A stretch of DNA of 64,000 nucleotides from Pomphorhynchus laevis (Eukaryota > Acanthocephala > Palaeacanthocephala > Echinorhynchida > Pomphorhynchidae): assembly GCA_012934845.2 (NCBI GenBank), contig WNNJ02002357.1, positions 1-64,000 of the forward strand, read 5' to 3'. Positions 23,501 through 38,500 of the stretch are shown here, one piece after another (position 1 is the stretch's first letter; each line of letters starts with the position of its first letter). The notes under the pieces were generated by a model that worked only from the letters and a program-made list of their open reading frames with translations, was not told where the DNA came from and did no database searches. A program made the position numbers and the translations under genes.

Positions 23501-26500
23501 TATGAATTGACTAATAAATAATAGACGATGTATAACTAACAGATGACGTAGGAGTTATGCAGTCAATTTAAACTTTAAGATATTCATTTGCTCCCTTACA
23601 TTAGTTATATAATAGATATTATAAGCTACAGAGAAGTAAATTTAAAAATATGTTTGATCATCGGTGTAAATAAAATCAACTAACAGAGTCAGCGTATACT
23701 ATAAATAAATTTAAAATAATGATAAATAAGATAAATAATAAATATAGAATTTTTATAAAATTTATACAAAGTTAGAATTTAAAAAATCATTTTTTTGAAT
23801 TTACTAATAAATGCTGAAATTTACTAATACAATGCTCAAGCGATTAATCGATCATTATTTAATTTTAAATATACAATGCTTTGAATATTTATAAATATTT
23901 TGAGTATTTGTATATGATTTAAAGATGCTCATTGTTCCAAAAATTGTATAAACAAACAGCTGAACAGTTATATTTTATTTTTAGAAAAATCAAAAATAAA
24001 TAAGAAATAAATCAGATCAGCTAACTTAATCTTCGTATTCTATAAAATTGTGTTCGAAAATTTTCATTTATATTTTATATTAGTTGTGCTAATCGATATT
24101 TTTATTAATCTATTACTTTATATTAGTAATGTTCGAAAATTTGAATACATATTTTTGATTTTTATGAAAAATAAAAATTTGATTGTCTAGCTGTTTTTTC
24201 ATATTTATATAGATGATTTACTTTACAACTGATTATATTTTTCTCGTTTTTCTTGAACAAATTAGGAATTTTATTGTGTATATTGTATTCAAATTTTAAT
24301 ATTTTAAACGATTGTATTTATTTTTTAAATTTCGCGCATTTAAGAAAACAGATAGCAACTGCGTTGTTTATCTGAGTTATATTATTTAGTATAATTTGTT
24401 GGCAAATTTTATTTATAATTTCATATTAAATTTTAAATTTATTTTTTGTGAATAATAAAATGCTTAACTGGAAGTTTAAAAGGATTGTTTGTAAAACCAA
24501 TTTTTGCAATATTACAATTTTTATATTAATCATTTAATATTTACAAATGTTTGTAATTTTTTGTAAAAAGGTATTGTATTTTTTAATCAATTAAACAAAA
24601 CTCATTTTTTATTGTTTAGTTTATACAAATTTAAAATCCATTCTTTAATAACGAGAAAAATTAAAAGCACAATACTATCATTATAATATTTTAGTACGAT
24701 ATTAGCTAAGATTTTGTTAGGGATAGATCATTGTCTTTTTACATTAATGAAATTATCTGTAAATGTAACTGATAAGACATTGAAAATAATAAGTTTGCGA
24801 CTATTAAATGCACTTATTTTTCAAATAAATTTGAAAATTACTAGTAGCACTGTTTGATCAAGTTTTGCTGGTAGGAACAGAACATGAATTGAATTAATTA
24901 ATTTTTATTAATTTAATTAAAATTTTCAAATATTATCTTAAAATGGAAATTTTAAATTTGATAATTAAATTTAATCTACTCAAATGTCGTGCTGTCTTGA
25001 TAACTCTACACCGGGCAGACGTAGATACGGAAATATCACGCTACTACCCATCACGGAAGCAGCATTGACGACCCTCCCTCGTTGATACTCTTTATTGTGC
25101 ACGCTGCATTTCCCCATTGAACGGCTACGCTATTATTAAAATTAAATTTATTTTATTTTTTTCAAAATCTGCGATGATCAACTTTAATCACATTCGAATT
25201 ATTTGTTCCCGAGTGATTGCGACAGATGGTCACGACAGTTTATAACGTTTTTAACTTGTGGTCTTCGTTCATTAGACAGACAGTGAAATTTGTTGCTTTG
25301 ATACCGGTATGTTCGATATAACTTGTATTAATGAAAGTTTGTATGATTTTGATTGACAGGCCTAGTCGTACATTATATTTGACTATTAAAATTTTTTACC
25401 AGTAATTTTACACTATTTTATTTATTTGTAAAATATGATATAATCATGTGAATCTAGATTTCTATTTTTAGGATTATAAATTTTCGATATCTGTAAAATG
25501 AGCGAGGACAACGAATTTAGTATTCTTAAATATAATTTGTCAGATTGATTACTATTTTATAATTTAAGCTATAATTTCGAATAAGGCATATCTTACTTTA
25601 ATGTATACATATATGTTTAAGCGTGTGGATTTTTGTTTAGTAGTATGATTGCACATGTTTCCATCAATATTTTTGTTTTTAGAAAAGTCATTTATCGAGG
25701 ATTTAATCGATAAGATTAAATCGATTACAAATCCACGCAGTTTTGCAAAAATCAGACTACTACATTTTCTTATTGACTTTGTATACTCCTCAACAAAGAT
25801 AAGTCATATAGTTGACACGGAATTTATAAACAAATGTGGCTATCAGCTAGTCGCCCATTCTATCCAAAGGTTTGTCTACCATTGTCAAAGTCTTGTATAA
25901 TTTATAATTATCTTTTCTTTGATAGTCTATTTAACACTGATTGCTCAAATGTGTTGAAAGAAACAACTAACGACAGCGAACCACTTGCAAGCGCTTTACT
26001 TGATCGCATTTTTGCTATGACACTAACATGCTTCTATGATAAAAAGCTACCTTACTTTCGAAGCAAGTATCCTTTTATTTGCAATGGCGGCTACAAGCAG
26101 CCAGAACCTAAAGGAAAAGGTATGGTATCTAAATTTGTTGATTTCTTGCTTTATCGATACGACTTGATTTCTTATCCATTTAGGAATTACAATTAGCAAT
26201 ATGCATGCGTTTGGTGTCTTGCAAACCGTGTTCGTAAAGGTATAACAAAGACGAATCATCTGTATTTTTTTGCATCGTGCACTTTGAATTTGTAACCTTT
26301 TTGAATTTTGTTGATGTAGTTTTTATTTGTTAGCAAAAAAACGTTTTAATAAGTTTTTTTAGTGCACAAATCATCACTGCAATGAACTTATACTCACGTA
26401 TCTGACAAAACTGATGACAAATGATCCTGTCAACTACTTTGTAATCGCAAGCAGCAAATCGTTATGTGAATTTTTGAAAGTCCTGCCTGAAAAAGAAAAG

Positions 26501-29500
26501 GATATCCAGGTTTGTTGAAATGCTACTATTTTGTGTTTACGAAACGCTCTATAAATTTATTAATAAATCTATGCATAAAATCGTTTATCATTTGGCATGA
26601 TAAAATATAGGTTTAAGATTCTTATAAATTTGAATGATATGCAATATTTTCACTCCGTACTTATTATAGCTTTTCTAACTATCATATAAATTGCAACGAA
26701 AATGTACAATAAAATATTTCAAAAAATATTTTAGCTTATAGATTTAAAAAATATGCGCAAGGTAATCAGCAAGTTTTACTCAAAAATAAAGAATGCAAAC
26801 AAAAGCTATTACAAACTACCAGAAACAACGTTTTGCCGATAATATACTCTGAATTGACTATTAACGTTTACGTTAAATGAAGATACAAATAATTTTATTT
26901 ATTGTTTACAAAAAGGTGTAGGAATCTGAATTAAGAGTATAAATGTTCATGCTATGTGTTAAATGAAGATTCAAATAATTTTATTTATTGTTTACAAAAG
27001 GGTATAGGATTCTGAATTAAGAGTATAAATGTTCATGCTATGTGTTAAATGAAGATTCAAATAATTTTATTTATTGTTTACAAAATGGTATAGGATTCTG
27101 AATTAAGAGTATAAATGTTTACGCTGTGTGTTAAATGAAGATACAAATAATTTTATTTATTGTTTACAAAATGGTATAGGATTCTGAATTAAGAGTATAA
27201 ATGTTTACGCTGTGTGTTAAATGAAGATACAAATAATTTTATTTTTTGTTGACAAAATGGTATAGGATTCTGAATTAAGAGTATAAATGTTCATGCTATG
27301 TGTTAAATGAAGATTCAAATAATTTTATTTATTGTTTACAAAATGGTATAGGATTCTGAATTAAGAGTATAAATGTTTACGCTGTGTGTTAAATGAAGAT
27401 ACAAATAATTTTATTTTTTGTTGACAAAATGGTATAGGATTCTGAATTAAGAGTATAAATGTTTACGCTATGTGTTAAATGAAGATACAAATAATTTTAT
27501 TTATTGTTTACAAAATCGTATAGGATTCTGAATTAAGAGTATAAATGTTTATGCTATGTGTTAAATGAAGATACACATAATTTTATTTATTGTTTACAAA
27601 ATGGTATACGATACTGAATTAATAGTATAAATGTTTACGCTATCGTTAAATGAAGATACAATCAATTTTTTTTATTGTTTACAAAATGGTATACGATTCT
27701 GAATTAAGTGTATTAATGTTTACGCTATGTGTTAAATGAAGATACAAATAATTTTATTTCTTGTTTACAAAATGGTATATAATTCTGAATTAAGAGTATA
27801 AATATTTACGCTATGTGTTAAATGAATATACAAATAATTTTATTTATTGTTTACAAAATCAGATAGGATTCTGAATTAAGAGTATAAATGTTTACGCTAT
27901 GTCTTAAATGAAGATACAAATATTTTTTGTATACAAAATGGTATAGAATTCTGAATTAAGAGTATTAATGTTTATGCTTTTGTTAAATGAAGATACAAAT
28001 AATTGTATTTATTGTTTACAAAATGATATAGGATTCTGAATTAAGAGTATAAATGTTTATGCTATTGTTAAATGAAGATACAAATAATTTTATTTATTGT
28101 TTACAAAATGGTATAGGATTCTGAATTAAGAGTATAAATGTTTACGCTGTGTGTTAAATGAAGGTACAAATAATTTAATTTATTGTTTGACAAATGGTAT
28201 AGGATTCTGAATTAAGTGTATAAATGTTTACGCTGTGTGTTTAATGAAGATACAAATAATTTTATTTGTTGTTTACAAAATGGTATAAGATTCTGAATTA
28301 AGAGTATAAATGTTTACGCTATGTGTTAAATGAAGATACAAATAATTTTATTTATTGTTTACAAAATCGTATAGGATTCTGAATTAAGAGTATAAATGTT
28401 TATGCTATGTGTTAAATGAAGATACACATAATTTTATTTATTGTTTACAAAATGGTATACGATACTGAATTAATAGTATAAATGTTTACGCTATCGTTAA
28501 ATGAAGATACAATCAATTTTTTTTATTGTTTACAAAATGGTATACGATTCTGAATTAAGTGTATTAATGTTTACGCTATGTGTTAAATGAATATACAAAT
28601 AATTTTATTTATTGTTTGCAAAATGGTATAGGATTCTGAATTAAGAGTATAAATGTTTACGCTATGTGTTAAATGAATATACAAATAATTTTATTTATTG
28701 TTTACAAAATCGGATAGGATTCTGAATTAAGAGTATAAATGTTTACGCTATGTCTTAAATGAAGATACAAATAATTTTATTTATTGTTTACAAAATGATA
28801 TAGGATTCTGAATTAAGAGTATAAATGTTTATGCTTTTGTTAAATGAAGATACAAATAATTGTATTTATTGTTTACAAAATGGTATAGGATTCTGAATTA
28901 AGTGTATAAATGTTTACGATATGTGGTAAATGAAGATACAAATAATTTTATTTGTTGTTTACATAATGGTATAGAATTCTGAATTAAGAGTATAAATGTT
29001 TACGCTGTGTGTTAAATGAAGATACAAATAATTTTATTTATTGTTTACAAAATGGTATAGGATTCTGAATTAAGAGTATAAATGTTTACGCTGTGTGTTA
29101 AATGAAGATACAAATAATTTTATTTATTGTTTACAAAATGGTATACGATTCTTAATTAAGAGTATAAATGTTTACGCTATGTGTTAAATGAAGATACAAA
29201 TAATTTTATTTATTGTTTACAAAATCGTATAGGATTCTGAATTAAGAGTATAAATGTTTACGCTATGTGTTAAATGAAGATACAAATAATTTTATTGTTT
29301 GTTTACAAAATGGTATAGGATTCTGTTTAAATAATTTTGTTTATTGTTTACAAAATGGTATAGGATTCTGAATTAAGTGTATAAATGTTTACGATATGTG
29401 GTAAATGAAGATACAAATAATTTTTTTTTGTTTACAAAATGGTATACGATTCTGAATTAAGAGTATAAATGTTTACGCTATGTGTTAAATGAAGATACAA

Positions 29501-32500
29501 TCAATTTTTTTTATTGTTTACAAAATGGTATACGATTCTGTACAAATAATTTTGTTTGTTGTTTACAAAATGCTATAGGATTCTGAATTAAGAGTATAAA
29601 TATTAATGCTATGTGTTGAATGAAGATACAAATAATTTTATTTATTGTTTACAAAATGGTATACGATTCTTAATTAAGAATATAAATGTTTACGCTATGT
29701 GTTAAATGAAGATACAAATAATTTTATTTTTTTGTTTTCAAAATGGTATAGGATTCTATTTTCAGAATCCTATACCATTTTGGTATAGGATTTTATTTGT
29801 TGTTTACAAAATGGTATAAGATTCTGAATTAAGAGTATAAATGTTTACGCTATGTGTTAAATGAAGATACAAATAATTTTATTTATTGTTTACAAAATGG
29901 TATAGGATTCTGAATTAAGAGTATAAATGTTTACGCTATGTGTTAAATGAAGATACAAATAATTTTATTTATTGTTTACAAAATGGTATAGGATTCTGAA
30001 TTAAGAGTTTAAATGTTTACGCTTTGTGTTAAATAAAGATTCAAATAATTTTATATATTGTTTACAAAATGGTATAGGATTCTGAATTAAGAGTATAAAT
30101 GTTTACGCTTTGTGTTAAATGAAGATACAAATAATTTTATTTATTGTTTACAAAATGGTATAGGATTCTGAATTAAGAGTATAAATGTTTACGCTATGTG
30201 TTAAATGAAGATACAAATAATTTTATTTATTGTTTACAAAATGGTATAGGATTCTGAATTAAGAGTATAAATGTTTACTCTATGTGTTAAATGAAGATAC
30301 AAATAATTTTATTTATTTTTTACAAAATGGTGTAGGATTCTGAGTTAAGAGTATAAATGTTTACACTATTTCTTAAATGAAGATACAAATAATTTTATTT
30401 GTTGTTTACTAAATGGTATAGAATTCTGAATTAAGAGTATTAATGTATATGCTATTGTTAAATGAAGATACAAATAATTTTATTTATTGTTTACAAAATG
30501 ATATAGGATTCTGTATTCAGAGTATAAATGTTTATGCTATATGCAAATCGCAGATAAATGGAGTTCAATTTATTTCTTTCAACACAGTGGATAATGTTAA
30601 TAATTTTAAACTGCAATATAACTAGTTTTTGATAAACACTACTGAATTAACTTTATTATTTCTTAACATATACATCATTCGTGTACTTTACGGGTCGTAA
30701 TGTGGAGAGAAAACCTGTATTGGAGAATCTCCGCAGTTAGTGAGTAATAAAAAACATTAATATAAACAACATATAATAGTCAAAATACAATGAACAAATA
30801 ACACAGAGCAAATTATTTAATTTCAGATTAATGCAAAACAGTAATATAAGCACATACACAGAGCGAATTATTTAATGTTAGTTAATAATAATCTCAAAAT
30901 AGAATACACTAACAAATCATATGTTAGCGAAAAATTGTAGATCTAAATCTAAGTTTTCATTTACTGAGTGGATAACATAGTAACAGACGCGGGCAAATGT
31001 ACACCTATACATTTTGCAAACTCTCTTGTACTTGTTTTTTGTTTAAACATTCTAGGAATCGCCTTAAACCAATTAAGATATAACTTTTTATATTTCAGGA
31101 AGGATTTTTTTATCTTTTGTTGTATATCATAACATCGACAGATTACATATTGTTCAACGAAATGACTTGTCTTAACGAACTGATGCAAACTGACACAAAG
31201 TACTGTTTATTAATACTTTTTTTTCTTTTTTTAAAGTATCGAATTGTTTAGTTCACCTTGCTTTACTCTGCGATGCATTAATTTTCTTCGACAGCTTATA
31301 CGTTTAAATGACAGAAGCGCAGAAGCCTTGAGAGAACTCAGATTTGTAAATGTCATGATAAGAAATTTGAGACGATTTCTTTTACTTAATCATAATCAAT
31401 CCGACAGCGGTAAGCGATATTTTTAGTTTCAAAATTCTTGAGTTCGCTGCCAACGTTATTGTAGAACGTTATCTAAGTTCGATACATTATTTTTGTCATA
31501 GGTTTTTTGTTATGACATTGAACAGCTTAATTTTTGTATAGAAATTTGAAATTGCTGTTTTTTAGCATGAAATTTGTAGCTTTTTAGATTATGTTCAGTA
31601 TTTATTCAATGATCGTACTGAATGGTTATACTGTAGGTGTTGATTTAGTTTATTATTGTGATGTATCTTCATCTTAATCGTTTTAATATTAATAAAGCCA
31701 CAGGAACGTCTTTAAGGAATATCATTATATATACATACCTTTTTTATTTTTATCGGAGCAGTTCAGATCAAAAAATAATCTAGCATACGCTGAAGCTCGT
31801 TTATACACCAACAACGCATTGATTAATTGCATTAAGATACTTTTACTTTTGCATTATCTACAAATAATTTCGTTTGTAGCGTTATATTATATGATGATTG
31901 TATATATAATCTATGATGACTTAAAGAGTGTCCCCTTTACTTACAATACATTTTAGTTACTGGTTGCAAATGTTTTCTCTGTCTTGACTTCTCTTGCCTC
32001 AAGTGAAGTAATATTATATACTACTATTATTCAAATTTTTTAATTTCATAGATCATTTAACTATTTTCACAAAACCTGCTGTTTCAATTTAATTGTTCTA
32101 AAATATAATATAACTAGTTTGAATTGAATTTTAAATATTTAAAAACATATTTAAATATTTAGTTACACGAATATTTGATTACTTGACGATAGAAGCAAAC
32201 ATGTTAACAGTGCGCGATTCAACAATTAATTTTGTCAACGAATAAATACGAATTCAAATTGTTTATTAATAAAAATGAATGATATTTTTAATAATTAGCA
32301 ATTTCGGATGATGCGTTTTTGTTCACTGATACTACAGCTGCGAAAGACTAGACATTTAAGATGACAACAAGTTCATTAATTGTCTTGCTTTCATGGTTTT
32401 CAATTTTGTATATTCTACACATATTCATTACACGGCTTTCACAATGAATAACAGTCACTTGATATTTTTAGCATACATCTCAAAATTTTCGACGCCTTTT

Positions 32501-35500
32501 CAAAACTAATTATTATTAAATTTAACAAATTATTAAATTAATCTACTATATCAGAACTACAATCCTTGCATTGCTTTCTAAATTTTTGATATTTCTAAAG
32601 ATATATTTTAATGTGCTTGTGAAAAAAGTCAAGTAAAATGCAAGCTGTTTAGACAACTTTTTATATACCTACGATTAAAATACATTTACGGTCTTTCTTA
32701 CAGAGTCGAATACAGTACTGATTTTAACCTATAATTATCATATATTTCTTTTGTGTATTTTACTGTATGATTAATCATATACCATTTATTAAACACTTTG
32801 GATTTACCACTAAATGTATGTTTGAATGTTTGATTAAATAATATATCTTAAAAATCCATGTAATAAAAATATAAAATTGCAATGGACTGCGAAGTACAGC
32901 CGAAATATAAAAATAATAAATTCAGTCTCTTATATTCTCAGTGATGATTCGCAGCCAATTAGTTACATTTTGACTCGAACGCTATTCTAAATGATAATAA
33001 GATTTCCGTTTGAGTATTTGAGTAGCGACTATTTATTTGTCTCTTTTTTTGATTATTTTTAGGTATAAAAATTTATGCATTTTTTGCAATGTTTACTTTA
33101 TTTCAAATAATAAATTGAAGTTCTCTGAATCCTAAATATGCATTTTAATATAGATAATTTACTTGATGAAAAGGAACTGGGATTTTTAACTATTGAGTTT
33201 ACGATGATGCTGTTAACAGATAACACAAGCACAATAGGTTTGGTTTAGACAAAAATGTAGAACTAGTGTGCAATAACATTGTTTTCTTCTTGATAGATGA
33301 ATTTCGAGATTTCGGCGGCATCATTATTTGCCAATCACTTGTTACTTTCGATCTAACGCGTCAGTCTGCATTGTCTCTACTAATGCAGATAATATCAACT
33401 TCGAACTCGGAAGAAGATTTCAACTGTTTGCTAGAAATTGCAAGTAATGCACCTGCCAACCAGCTGAGCCTTCGCCAAAGTGTTCTAAATGTACGCACTT
33501 TTATTAAAATATGTACATTACGTTTTTTTGATTTATGCAATTATAAAGGCAGTGACGTTTCTTCTAAATTTATCACCTAATTTACAAACGACTTTTCGAA
33601 GATGTGGAGGGTTTCTCCAAATTTTGTCGTTGCTTGATTCTTACAAACACTTGCTTTGCTTTTACAAGCATCATGGTTTCGATACATCAACAATCAATAC
33701 TGGTATAATTATTGACTGCACGAGCATATTTTGTGATTTTCTATGTGCTCGTAATATTTTGAGCTTTTTTATATTTTCAGTCTCTGTTTTTTCTTGTTCT
33801 GTAAAAGTTAATTAACTTATTTAGTATACTTTTGTTTTACATTTATCGACAGTTCAAAGCTTTGCTTTCTCGTCGTTCTCATATTTCATACACTCAATGC
33901 AAATATGTAATGCAACCGATCAAATCAGTTTCATTATATGTCATATGATACTTATTTCATCTTGTGATTTTTATTTTTCCTCTGTGACAAATATTGACTC
34001 TTATCTATGTCATAGTACAGGTACGTTAAGTTCAATTTTATTCAAATCTTACAACAATACTAAATATTGTGGCAACTTTACAGATAAATCTTTCCACCAA
34101 GCTGAATGCATAGAAAAATATAAAAACACAGTGAAGATCTTATAGTTCTTTAACATATTTATAGAAGTTTATTTAATAACTATATATCTTCTTTTTATTT
34201 AGCTACAACCATGTTATTAGAAAAGTGTGCTTTAAAACAACACATAACATAAGAACTTTGTTGTTGAGGAAACGTTATTTTAGTCAATCAACATATAATT
34301 ATGTCTGTTGCTAATTTTCATTTTATATTGATAAGAGCTTGATTTTTTATATATAATATAAATTAATATACATTATATATATTAATAGATTTGCTATTTT
34401 ATTTTTGCAAAATTCTGTATCAAATATATAACGTTTTCATTGAACGCTTAAAAATTGTTTTTGTTTATAATAAATGTTCAAATATATAATAAACTTGCTT
34501 TCGTTTTTAATAAGTGTTTCGTTGAACGATGAAACATTGATTTCGTTTATAATAAATGTTCAAATATATAATAAACTTGCTTTTGTTTTTAATAAGTGTT
34601 TTCGTTGAACGTTTGAAGCATTGATTTCGTTTATAATGTTTTCGTAAAAGTTTTAAACTTGTTTACGGTTGTAATAAATGTTTTTGTATATCCATAACTT
34701 TTGTGATTTCGAATTTAATCTATTATTTTATTAATGTAAAATTTCCTTTTTTTAATATTTCATATTTGAATCGTATTTAGCAAAATTTAAAACGTTGTCA
34801 CTGATCGTTTGTTTTAATAATAATTTTGCAGATTGGTAGATAACAGTAATTTAAAATTTATTGATTTTTAGTGGAGGTAGAAAAATATATTATTTTATAT
34901 TTAAATTATATAAAACGGTTTCTCGATAAACTTTTTTCTTTGAATTTGCTGAGTTAGTTTATATTTGTAATGATTGCTTTTAATTATTGCAAGCGATAAC
35001 TTGATAATAGAGCAGGATCTCAACAAAACATAATTTTTTTTATAATTCGCTACTTGCTATTATATCATAAACAGTAAAGCAAATACAATTTCAAAAATTA
35101 CGTTGGTTTTTTTCTGATCATGCTACCAGCAGCAATTGCTAGCGAAATATAAATATAAATTTGTTTTTTATAATCCTGTTAAAAATTCCAAATTTAGTAA
35201 ATCGTTTATTTGTTGATTAAACAAGAGAGTGGAATACTTTAAAAAATATTAGTTGAATGTTTATTAGCTGGTTTTTATCATTATCAAGACAAAAATGTTT
35301 TACAATACATTGTAAAGTCAGCTATTGAAAATCTAACTAACTGATAATGAAAATTTAATTCATTCTATCAATAGTTAAAACATGTATAAACAATCGATTT
35401 ATAATGCATATTTTTTATACGAATGAAAATGTCGATTTTTAATGCGAAAATATTGTAAATATTTTTAGTGAATGTAATGTTATTTTTTTATTTTTTTTGT

Positions 35501-38500
35501 CTATAATTTTTTAATACAATTAGATGAATGAAAGAACAAGTAGGGGAATTTTTTTTATAATTTTTGATATTATAATTATGATATATTGTAGAAAATAAAA
35601 TAATGCTTAGCTTTTGACGAGATAGCGTCCTTATCAATAAAAAATAAAATGACACAACAACCATATATACACAACACCGAAACGAAAGAATTTCATGTTA
35701 TTTCATAATATAGTTTCATGGTAGGTAAATATAGTTTCTAATTACATTTGTAGCCAGGCATTGATTGTACCTGATTGAATGTATATAGTGAGTTTCGATA
35801 TAAAAAAACAACTATATATACATACTACATCACAAAAGTTGATTTTGTGATGATCTTCACGTACGTGATTAAATATCACAGAGTGCCTATCATCGCGTTT
35901 AATATCAAATTGGTTTCGCATGTTTCTCTTGATTAACTCCTGTGATGTTTGATCCACATATGCGCAACTGCAATCGCTGCAAGACATACAGTAAACTTGT
36001 CCACTTTGTTTACGTTTTTATTCCGTATGGTGCCTCACTATCGAAGACGACGCACAGTCAATATCATATTTGTATCCTCGGTAACAAATCACTTTGACGG
36101 CATTGTATCGCAAGCTGGGAATATCTTTGAACTTACCAACCTGGCAGACACATATCGCTTACAGATAGAAAATTGCAATAAATCTACTCTTGTCTATAAT
36201 GTCCATCAACCTCAAGAAAGTTCACTTTGACACGGAAGCAAAATTATAACTAGAATATTTTGAGATTACATTATTGTTTTCCAAAGATATGTTTATAAAA
36301 TATTTTCTTGCAAATTTCCTTAGTATTTTAGCATAGGACATAGAACTTACAATTTTTACGCTTTTTAGTTGATTTGGACGAGCTTGTTATCTTTATACGC
36401 ACAGTGCTGTCTACATTTATTGCTGGTTTTCGAAATCACCCGACAAACATAATTTTTGTCAATACAGAGGTATTTAATAGCCCTTCAATTGATGCTGTAT
36501 GCTCTTTTTTACTATAATAGTGTAAATAGTTATATTTTTCAAATAACTGAAATTATATTTTTATTTATTTTTAATTTTTTACTGATTATTTTAATTAAAT
36601 CCATGCATTGATTAGCTAATAGCGGAGTTTTTACGTTGTTCCAAAGTTTCTTGTTCATAATGTTTCGCACCTGCCATTATATCAATATCTTTAGTTCGCC
36701 ACATTTTTCACAGCCTTTTGTCAAAATGTTGAAATCATATATTAACATTGCAGATGGATCTCGTTAAAATTGTCAAACGATAACGGACAGTCGTGTACCT
36801 ATAAATCGAACAATCAAACAAGCTCTATACACGGAAAATTATTCACTTTGAGATGATAATAAAATCGAATAAAAATGAATCAATAGAACAAGTTATTGAA
36901 CACCGTAAAAGATTGTGTATATAAACATGAAATTTAATGGCAATATCTGCCTGTAAAATTAAACGCTTTTAGTTAGAACAATTAATTTAATTGAATTTTC
37001 ATGTATGATAATGAGACTAAACAGTAAAAAATGTAAAAAATGAATATATTGTAATTATATCGAAGAGTTTTGTGCCTAGTCAAAAGTGGATATTTATCAC
37101 ACATATATTTGAGTAGCAATTCACTGTTTAGTAAAGCAACTTCAGTGGGATGTAAACTAAGCTGTATTTGTTGGTTTACAAAAATAAAATTTTATATGTC
37201 GTATTCTACCAGTGGTTAGATAAAATATGTTATATCTACGTTTAAATAAAAGCAGCGTATTATACAAATAATGTGCTGTATTACATGCTTTCTGCCACAC
37301 ATTCTGTACTTTGTTGATTGTATATTTTTTGTAAGCCTCTTAATCCACATTTATCTTTGAATATAGATATGAAAGGCATGAAGAATGCTTATCCACTTTA
37401 TTGGGGATGAATTACAATCATAAGCCGTGCGTCTCTGCCACATCGATACAATATGACATGCAATATTGCTGCATGAATGACGTTCATTTATGGTGTTATC
37501 AATGATTGCTTGATTTGCCAACTTTTGTTTACGGACACCAAAGTACTAGATCAAACTAGCGGCTAAATTTTATAATGCTTAAATTATTGCTGCGCTAATC
37601 TACTATGAGATCAATTTTTTTATAAGCCCTCACCTCTTATTTTACCAGTCTAAACTAGATTTGTCCGATAATTTTATGTCAAAAAACAAATATTGTCGCT
37701 AGTATTTATAACAGATTTTTAATCAATATACAACTGTTTTATAATAAACTTTTATCGAATGCAAAATTGCTTAATCAAAGTGACAGTTTAAAAATCACAT
37801 TTTAGATAATGAATATACATGGTTAAATCGTGGTTCATTCTGCAAAATAATATGCATGAAGAGGTTGCACTCCTCATATGTTGTTTTTATTTCTCTCTGG
37901 CTTGCAATAAAAACTCAAGTAACGCCATTTTTAAAATTTCGTTGGGACATGATATAAATATCCTCATTTTTTTAAAACATTTATTACTAAAGGATTTTCC
38001 TACATTATGCTGTCTGTCCTATAAGTTACTATATATTTAAGTTCAATGCATTTATGCCTTCTATTTTTTCTTACTTTTTACTCATCACATCAATTTAATG
38101 ATTTCAGGAACTATCTGATAACGTTTATATATCAAATTGTATACTCAGTTTTAGTATATTTTATCATCATTAAGAAAGTGGATAAGCCATTGTTCATTAA
38201 TGCACCATTATATAAATATGTTTAAGCATTGATGATATTTTTAATACAATGATCTATGTTTTTCCTGATTGATGCTTAATAAAATTTTTTTCCATCTTTC
38301 ATAATTTTTGATTAAAGATTTTTCTTTATTAATTTGTGTTAATAAATATTACATTTCAAGCAACATGTTTTGAATCTGTGATGCCAGATTGAAAGTACGA
38401 AAATTGACGAATGTTTATTTAGATACAATGGAAACAAATTAATCAATATATAAATAATCTTGTTCGCTGCGATATGACTTCGATTGGAAGCAATGATTCG

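Noticed and set aside
26047-26259. Minus-strand open frame of 70 codons
   Set aside because: It is antisense to WDFY3 exons 6 and 7 and is a shadow of their coding sequence.
26866-30545. Regular repeats resembling a CRISPR array
   Set aside because: The whole 86-bp unit is repeated, with no unique spacers, and it lies in a eukaryotic intron. It is a satellite.
30554-30595. Candidate exon after the satellite (INGVQFISFNTVDN)
   Set aside because: Its phase does not fit the next exon, and 31099-31199 aligns much better with WDFY3 and fits both neighbours.
33853-34020. Possible WDFY3 exon (open, phase 1 to 1, CAG acceptor, GTACGT donor; MQICNATDQISFIICHM)
   Set aside because: The exon at 36369-36469 matches the same WDFY3 segment far better, and there is no room for extra residues. 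It could be a cassette exon, but nothing supports that.
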